Below are positions 16,270 through 21,442 of a stretch of DNA of 21,442 nt, one piece after another. Source of the DNA: a virus; IMG/VR virus record IMGVR_UViG_3300030943_000190, positions 1-21,442 of that record; one strand, written 5' to 3'. A model generated the notes under the pieces. That model did not search any database. It was not told the origin of the DNA and saw nothing but the letters and a program-made list of their open reading frames with translations. A program made the translations under genes and the position numbers. Position 1 is the stretch's first letter, and every line of letters starts with the position of its first letter.

Positions 16270-19200
16270 TTACGCCTTCTGGCGAAGGTTGATTCTGTTG
16301 AACGTTTCCGTCACCTCGATATCGTTGATCGTGGCTGCGGACTGAAGCACTTCGTCGTAGCCGGCTTCGATGATGAACAGCGACCCAAAGTAGTTCTCAA
16401 CGAAGGTTGGGACGATCACCACCGATGAAACTTCAGAGGCCATGCGTTGGTGAATCAGCGCCAGCAGTTCAGTTGCATAGAAGGTCTGACCGAAGTCCCA
16501 ACGCTCAATGGTGAAATACTCATTGATGATATTCAATACACTGACCTTCACTTGGTCTTTGGTCATGGTGGCATCTGGGCTTTGGATGACTCTGAACTTT
16601 GAACGAAGCTGAGCATCAGCAAGTGTTCCAAAGAGAAGCTTGATTTTTCCAGAGTGCATGACCACGGTATCAGAGATCATCTTCTTGTCCAGAAGAGCAC
16701 GATATGAAGTTCTGAGCTCGAGAGAAGTTGGTGGCAGTGGCATCAGAGAAGAGACACCATTGACGTAGTTGATCACTTCAGAGTAGTACCCGCGAGTGAG
16801 GACAAACGTGTCGATGATGTTTGAGGTTGATGGGTCGATCAGATTGGTGTTCGGGCTGTAGTGAAGCCACAGGAAATCAAGCTCGTCTTTACCAATTTTT
16901 CTGACATATTCACCAGCCACGTCATCGACGTAGGTCAAACCTCTCACATATGGAGTAGCTACAACCGGTTGCAGTTTGTCATCAACGTTGTTCACTTTGA
17001 AGTAAACGTAGTCATAGTTGATGTTCACAAACTCAGTGAACTGAAGACTGTTGTCAGGAGCCCCATCACCAGACAGAAGTGAACCACTGCTATCGGTTGG
17101 CATCACCAACAAGGCGTTGTTGTTCACATCGCCATTGTTGTAGCGGACAGCATCCATGACATCGTAAACTTCATTCTTACCAAGAGCTATGTCGTAGAAC
17201 GAATCGTTAATCAAGCGCTTTCTGGTGTTCGACTTGAGAAGTGTCACTGAGTCTCTGACACGTTTCTTTGTGACACGGTCAACGATAAAGTTCTCATTGT
17301 TGTACCAGAACTTCGTGGTCGGGCTTTCAACAATCATTCGCAGATCACGGTAGATGATGTCCCAATGGAGAAGATTCCCTTCGATATCGTCAACACGCTC
17401 AACGATGATAAGCCAAGAGTTCACTGGGTCGTTTTGGTCGAATTTCATGTCGACGATATTGGCTGTGAGATCTGATTCTTCAATGATCTCCCAGCGTCCA
17501 GCCAAGTTCACGGTTGTTGCATCACCCCAGCCTTGAATAACAAACGAGTCGCCAAGAACGAAGTCGGTGAGGTCCGTGAGGTCCACCATGATCTTAAAGC
17601 TGATTTTGCCATTGGTGAAGTCCTCACCAACGCTTGTAGTCCAAGCTGCACCTGAGATGCTGCCGGTCACAAGGAAGGTGCCGCCGCCGGTCACTTCGTT
17701 GATGAGTTGGATATTCCAATCCTCATCATTTGAGCCAGAGATATCCAGATTTGTCAGTGTGCCGTTCCCGACCATATCGCGAGTGTTGATGTAACGGAGA
17801 CCGAATCTTTTGAATGCTTGGACTGTCTCTTGGATCCCAGAAACGCTGTCGGCGAAGTTATTGTAGGTCACAATACCATCGAGTGAGAGCTTCATGTTTT
17901 CGTCGTAGATTCGGTGGTCTGGATCGGTATCGACTACCGCATGAAGGACATCGTTGATCTTTACGACTCTTGATGGTTCGCCATAGAAGTGACGATCCAA
18001 GCGACCTTGAATCTCAGTCTTCTCAAGCAGTGGATGGTTCTGAGTATCTTTGCCGCGGTACAGGATTTTCGTTTCTTCGATAAACTTCTGTCTCGGATTG
18101 ATCACAAGCCCGGCAGTGATTGGATCCATGGCATTGATGTACGACACCATGTTGATCATACCGTTAGTCTTCAGGATTGGTTCAAGAACCGAATCAATCA
18201 GGTTGCGACTCGAAGAGTTAGAGATGAAAGATTGTTTCTTGAAATCCCAGTAGATTCGAAGATCGTTACCAAAGAGTTTGATGTTTTGATATTGGCCCGA
18301 TGCATCATTCCATTCAAGATATTTCGGCTGGCCGGCAAAGGTTCTGTTGACCGAGCGAAGACGAAGGATTGAAGGATCCTTGAGCATGAACGTATTGTAG
18401 TCTTGACCGTTGACCATACGGTTTTGCGAGTAGTAGGTCTTTGGAGCGGTCGATCGAATGTGCTCAATGTCTTCAGACATTGATCCATTTTGGAGGGTCG
18501 AGATCAGAGAGAATCTGAAAGTGGCAGATTCGTTGATGTCCAACTTCGAGATGTAACCGAACTGGAGGGACTTGTTGATGACCTTCGACTTTTGAAGTAC
18601 GAGGTTCTTGTTCAGAGACTGACGAACCCAAATGTGGAAAGTCCCAAGAGGGATTTCTGAGTAATCGCCATCACCAAAGTTCAAACGGATTCGATCGTTC
18701 TCAAGCGTCTCGACTTCATACTTCTTACGGCTTTTCTGCGTATTGAAGTAGATGTTCTGCGAGTTGATCGTCTCGGTCTTCTCCCAGATGTCAGCAATCT
18801 GACCAGAGAAGTCAACACGTTGAACCCAGACGTCAATGTCGTTGATGTTGTCGAGGGCGATATCGATGAAGTTATTTGGGATCGGATTTGACATCGTAAT
18901 TTCGAGACGTTGCAACGAACCTTGCTTAGTCATCATCATGAAGCCTGTCATTTCAGAGCCGTCACCGAGGCCGTCATTACAGTAAAGCATCGTCATCTGA
19001 GCCGTGAGCGAAGGAGTCTTCTCGAACGGGCCACTCTCGTCTAGGTCAGTTGGGGTCACTTCCATCTTGACGATTTCGTCACCGACGTTCACCGAGTAAG
19101 AGAACACGCCATTCTTGAAAACGTCACGGTCACCGACATTGTTCTTGAGTTCGTATTGTTGGAACACCACGTCATCAACTTGGAATGACTTCAACGGCTG

Positions 19201-19695
19201 TCCAAATGGCTTGGACATGATGCGGTCCATAACCAGGAAGAACTGATCTTTCCACAATGGATTATTCGGATCATTCCAAACGATGTTGCGGTTCGTGAGA
19301 TTATTCCCGTGAGAGTCAATCACCTCTTCAGAGCATGAAACAGCGCTGAGCTTTACAAGGCCACGAAGTGGGATATTTCTGGTCGCGTTGTAGGAGACCA
19401 GTTTAGCCAGTCGTAGAATTGATTGCTTGCGTTCGGCAGTCGAGATGAAGTTCTCATGAGCGACCATGTCGATACGGTATGCAAGCTGCTCAGCAACATA
19501 CGAAAAGACTTCGATCAGAGCAATGAATTGGCTTGACTCGATGTAATCGTTGAAGTCTTCGGGATAGTAGAACTTGACGTAATCGATCAGCGATCGCTTG
19601 ATCGTGTCGTAGTCGTAGCTTACGAAATTAACGTTCTCGAAAGCTGAGTAAATCTTATCCCAGGTCTCAGCCGCATAGAGGTTCTGAATGGCCAT
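16270..19695 (-). CDS. gp6: Baseplate wedge protein gp6-like (1141 aa)
   Basis: In T4, gp6 dimers join the six wedges into the inner ring of the baseplate. The N terminus fits the family: FVSYDYDTIKRSLIDYVKFY (24-43), then YPEDFNDYIESSQF and a helix ending in ENFISTAERKQSILRLAKL (81-99), the usual pattern of wedge proteins with a baseplate_J-type core. The C terminus is equally typical: RWDFGQTFYATELLALIH, SSVVIVP, FGSLFII and SAATINDIEV in the last 85 residues. At 1141 residues it is far longer than T4 gp6 (660). The extra length is mostly central and beta-rich (roughly 650-1000), containing YSPNTNLIDPSTSNIIDTF. It follows the gp25-like gene, an order also known from T4-like cyanophages. Its own late promoter lies at 19724-19731; the Shine-Dalgarno (TGGA) is weak. 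Confidence 0.9.
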   Translation of the reverse strand: MAIQNLYAAETWDKIYSAFENVNFVSYDYDTIKRSLIDYVKFYYPEDFNDYIESSQFIALIEVFSYVAEQLAYRIDMVAHENFISTAERKQSILRLAKLVSYNATRNIPLRGLVKLSAVSCSEEVIDSHGNNLTNRNIVWNDPNNPLWKDQFFLVMDRIMSKPFGQPLKSFQVDDVVFQQYELKNNVGDRDVFKNGVFSYSVNVGDEIVKMEVTPTDLDESGPFEKTPSLTAQMTMLYCNDGLGDGSEMTGFMMMTKQGSLQRLEITMSNPIPNNFIDIALDNINDIDVWVQRVDFSGQIADIWEKTETINSQNIYFNTQKSRKKYEVETLENDRIRLNFGDGDYSEIPLGTFHIWVRQSLNKNLVLQKSKVINKSLQFGYISKLDINESATFRFSLISTLQNGSMSEDIEHIRSTAPKTYYSQNRMVNGQDYNTFMLKDPSILRLRSVNRTFAGQPKYLEWNDASGQYQNIKLFGNDLRIYWDFKKQSFISNSSSRNLIDSVLEPILKTNGMINMVSYINAMDPITAGLVINPRQKFIEETKILYRGKDTQNHPLLEKTEIQGRLDRHFYGEPSRVVKINDVLHAVVDTDPDHRIYDENMKLSLDGIVTYNNFADSVSGIQETVQAFKRFGLRYINTRDMVGNGTLTNLDISGSNDEDWNIQLINEVTGGGTFLVTGSISGAAWTTSVGEDFTNGKISFKIMVDLTDLTDFVLGDSFVIQGWGDATTVNLAGRWEIIEESDLTANIVDMKFDQNDPVNSWLIIVERVDDIEGNLLHWDIIYRDLRMIVESPTTKFWYNNENFIVDRVTKKRVRDSVTLLKSNTRKRLINDSFYDIALGKNEVYDVMDAVRYNNGDVNNNALLVMPTDSSGSLLSGDGAPDNSLQFTEFVNINYDYVYFKVNNVDDKLQPVVATPYVRGLTYVDDVAGEYVRKIGKDELDFLWLHYSPNTNLIDPSTSNIIDTFVLTRGYYSEVINYVNGVSSLMPLPPTSLELRTSYRALLDKKMISDTVVMHSGKIKLLFGTLADAQLRSKFRVIQSPDATMTKDQVKVSVLNIINEYFTIERWDFGQTFYATELLALIHQRMASEVSSVVIVPTFVENYFGSLFIIEAGYDEVLQSAATINDIEVTETFNRINLRQKA

Positions 19696-19723
19696 GTGCT
19701 ATTCCAAATTTAGGTGGTCGAAG

Positions 19724-19731
19724 TATTTATT
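19724..19731 (-). promoter_or_regulatory. T4-type late promoter for the gp6-like gene
   Basis: AATAAATA on the minus strand, 28 bases upstream of the ATG at 19695, in the 48-base gap after the gp25-like stop. This is the shortest leader in the window. Confidence 0.7.
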
Positions 19732-19743
19732 TTAAGACGACGG

Positions 19744-20127
19744 TTAGTTTCTTGACTTGATTTCGATGTTGAACTCTTCGGTCACATTGAATTCGTTGAA
19801 GAGTAGGATTACCACGGCCACCAAAGCATTGTTGTCTGGGAACGTGAGGACATCCATCGATAGCAAAGTGACACGAGGATCTGCGTCGAAGACCATAGTC
19901 AGATCTTCTCTGACTACATCTGCAACCTCTTGATCATTTGGTTCGAAGGTTAGCGTAGGGATTCTCGTCCCCCAGGCAGGCATGTGAATGCGTTCACCTG
20001 GAATCGTGTAGATGTGATTGATGAGATCCTGCTTCACACATTCGATATTGTACGTTCCGAATGAGACACCATTCGCGTTGTACGACTTCGTGCTGAAGCC
20101 TTTGTAGAGGTTTCCAATAGTTGCCAT
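19744..20127 (-). CDS. gp25: Baseplate wedge protein gp25-like (127 aa)
   Basis: Matches the GPW/gp25 family, a baseplate component shared by contractile phages, type VI secretion (TssE) and related machines. It links sheath, wedge and hub. Family features: NIECVKQDLINHIYTIPGER (27-46), then HMPAWGT (48-54), FEPND (61-65), the helix ADVVREDLTMVF (69-80), DPRV (83-86) and two C-terminal strands. The length is close to T4 gp25 (132). Despite the family's lysozyme-like label, these proteins are structural. The ATG overlaps the stop of the gp5-like gene by one base (TAATG), with GGAAAG five bases upstream inside that gene, so translation is probably coupled. Confidence 0.93.
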   Translation of the reverse strand: MATIGNLYKGFSTKSYNANGVSFGTYNIECVKQDLINHIYTIPGERIHMPAWGTRIPTLTFEPNDQEVADVVREDLTMVFDADPRVTLLSMDVLTFPDNNALVAVVILLFNEFNVTEEFNIEIKSRN

Positions 20128-21356
20128 TATTCTTTCCAGTTCTTGTTTCTAGCTTTTTCTGGTGCAGGTCTAGACCATGGTTCATGCATCGGGATGATCA
20201 AGTCAAGTGAGAGGCCAGCAACTGCTGCGGCAGTACCAGCGCCGCCAGCAGACCCCATGTTGATCCCTCCGCCACCCATAATGTTGACTGTAGCACTAGA
20301 CTTGATATTGATTGCTCCGATCCCCTGAACGTTCACGCTACCGCCTGACGACAAGATATTGGTGGCCGAAGATGATGTAGCGTTAAGAGGGCCTCCAGAC
20401 TTAACATTCACCGCAGTCGAACCTTCCATGTTCATGCTGCCGCCAGCGGCTTTACCGTTGACGGTGACACCAGCTTCGTAGTTGACATTCTTTCCGGCTT
20501 GGAGATTGATGTCGTCCTTCGCTTGGAGGTTGATCGATTTGTCAGAGATCAGGTTGATGTTTTGTTCTGAATGGATCGAGATCTTCTGCTTACCGTAGAT
20601 GTGAATGTGTCCATCTTCATCCATCTCAATCCAGTTGTCACCACCACAGGTCGACATGTAGATTCGTTCATTCGAATCATCGAGAATGATCTGGTGACCT
20701 GCAATGGTTCTAATTCTGGTTCGACAATCAGAGCTTGAATCATCCATGACCATGTAATGGCCACCAGGCGAAGTCCATGAGAAGACTTGTGAGTCTAGTG
20801 CCTTCGTATTGGCGGGGTTGGCGTTATAGCCTTCTTTGCTCGTTTTGGCATTGGCCAGATCCTCGGCCACATTTCTCTGCCACCCACCACGACTGCGATC
20901 GTATCGACCAAGAAGGCCAGCTTTCTCAAGCTGCTTCTGCATATGGGTGATTGGTTTGTTGTCATTGGTTTTTGGGACGCCAGAACCACCATTCCCATTC
21001 CCAGAGTTCTTGCCACCTGGGAGGGTGAAGTTGTTGAACGTCGGGAAGAAGCATCCGAGGTAGATTCTGAAGTTTGGGTCGCCATTGAGGAATGCAACAA
21101 GGACTTGAGCACCAATCTTCGGAATGTTCCACATCCCATAAGCCTTCAGACCGCCAACTAAATCATCCTCGCGTCCAACCTTCAGGTCTTGTGCAGCACC
21201 GCCGAATGGTGACACATACATCGCCCATGGGAGATCCTCAGTACCAGCATTGGCTGAGTCGATCGTAGGGATAAAGATCTTGAGGCGGCCCATTTCATCA
21301 GGGTCTGAATTGCCTCGAACGATACCCATGGTTAGACCTTGCATCTCTTTGGCCAT
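20127..21356 (-). CDS. gp5: Baseplate hub spike protein gp5-like (409 aa), without a lysozyme domain
   Basis: The needle at the tip of the tail. Residues 1-110 form the OB-fold domain of gp5/VgrG proteins (GIVRGNSDPDEMGRLKIFIP at 11-30; IGAQVLVAFLNGDPNFRIYLG at 81-101, here cited only as family signature). A Gly/Asn-rich linker (113-127) and a polar helical region (135-190) follow. From about 190 to 370 are short repeating strands (ISIHSEQNINLISDKSINLQ and similar), the trimeric beta-helix spike. The end (IIPMHEPWSRPAP, 387-399) carries an HEPW motif also found after the spike in related proteins. T4 gp5 (575 residues) has a lysozyme domain between OB-fold and helix; nothing of that size or with a catalytic Glu motif is present here. 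The start has a strong GGAGG six bases upstream and overlaps the preceding stop (TAATG). Confidence 0.9.
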   Translation of the reverse strand: MAKEMQGLTMGIVRGNSDPDEMGRLKIFIPTIDSANAGTEDLPWAMYVSPFGGAAQDLKVGREDDLVGGLKAYGMWNIPKIGAQVLVAFLNGDPNFRIYLGCFFPTFNNFTLPGGKNSGNGNGGSGVPKTNDNKPITHMQKQLEKAGLLGRYDRSRGGWQRNVAEDLANAKTSKEGYNANPANTKALDSQVFSWTSPGGHYMVMDDSSSDCRTRIRTIAGHQIILDDSNERIYMSTCGGDNWIEMDEDGHIHIYGKQKISIHSEQNINLISDKSINLQAKDDINLQAGKNVNYEAGVTVNGKAAGGSMNMEGSTAVNVKSGGPLNATSSSATNILSSGGSVNVQGIGAINIKSSATVNIMGGGGINMGSAGGAGTAAAVAGLSLDLIIPMHEPWSRPAPEKARNKNWKE

Positions 21357-21442
21357 TACATTCCTCCTCTATTCAGCGCCGCTACAGAGGCCGCTATCTT
21401 GTCTTGCATCCCGGCCATCTCTTGTTTCGCCGATTCAACCGC
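21356..21442 (-). CDS. C-terminal end of an unrecognised gene (28 codons, runs off right edge)
   Basis: An open frame enters at the right edge and ends at TAA (21356-21358), which shares one base with the ATG of the gp5-like gene (TAATG). The 28 visible residues look like an amphipathic helix (EMAGMQDKIAASVAALN) ending in RGGM. The Shine-Dalgarno of the gp5-like gene lies within its last codons. In T4-like phages other baseplate genes such as 53 can precede gene 5, but too little is present to name it. Confidence 0.65.
   Translation of the reverse strand, partial: AVESAKQEMAGMQDKIAASVAALNRGGM

Overview
This window is the late, virion-structural region of a large tailed phage with a contractile tail, from the T4 superfamily (myovirus). 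Every supported gene is on the minus strand, so the cluster is transcribed from right (21442) to left (1), and nearly all of the DNA is coding. The assignment rests on recognisable baseplate proteins in order: a gp5-like hub spike, a gp25-like wedge protein and a long gp6-like wedge protein. It also rests on repeated copies of a T4-type late promoter (NATAAATA) in front of the genes. The host cannot be identified from the sequence. A Gram-negative host is the natural guess for this phage type.

Layout in transcription order. At the right edge is the last 28 codons of an unrecognised gene. It overlaps the gp5-like spike gene by one base (TAATG), which overlaps the gp25-like gene in the same way. 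A late promoter then precedes the gp6-like wedge gene (1141 codons). After it come a perfect hairpin and a small gene for a protein resembling only the first part of a large terminase ATPase, with altered Walker residues. This is the oddest gene in the window. A second promoter drives a giant 2834-residue structural protein, followed three bases later by a 1085-residue structural protein. Three more promoters precede a 190-residue structural protein, a 73-residue DUF5659-like protein and a 732-residue repeat-built fibre protein. The fibre gene ends at a strong terminator with a C(UUCG)G loop. Beyond it a further promoter starts another fibre-like gene that runs off the left edge.

How the parts fit. 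gp5-like, gp25-like and gp6-like are the hub spike and wedge of the baseplate. The giant protein and its 1085-residue partner probably decorate or extend the baseplate or tail, and the genes on the left supply fibres. Small modules recur across these genes. A C-terminal beta module occurs in the 732-residue fibre, the 1085-residue protein and, internally, the giant protein. A GQ-aromatic-Y-D hairpin motif occurs in the left-edge fibre, the 732-residue fibre and the giant protein. No tRNA, CRISPR array, insertion sequence or credible plus-strand gene was seen. No gap between genes exceeds 170 bases.
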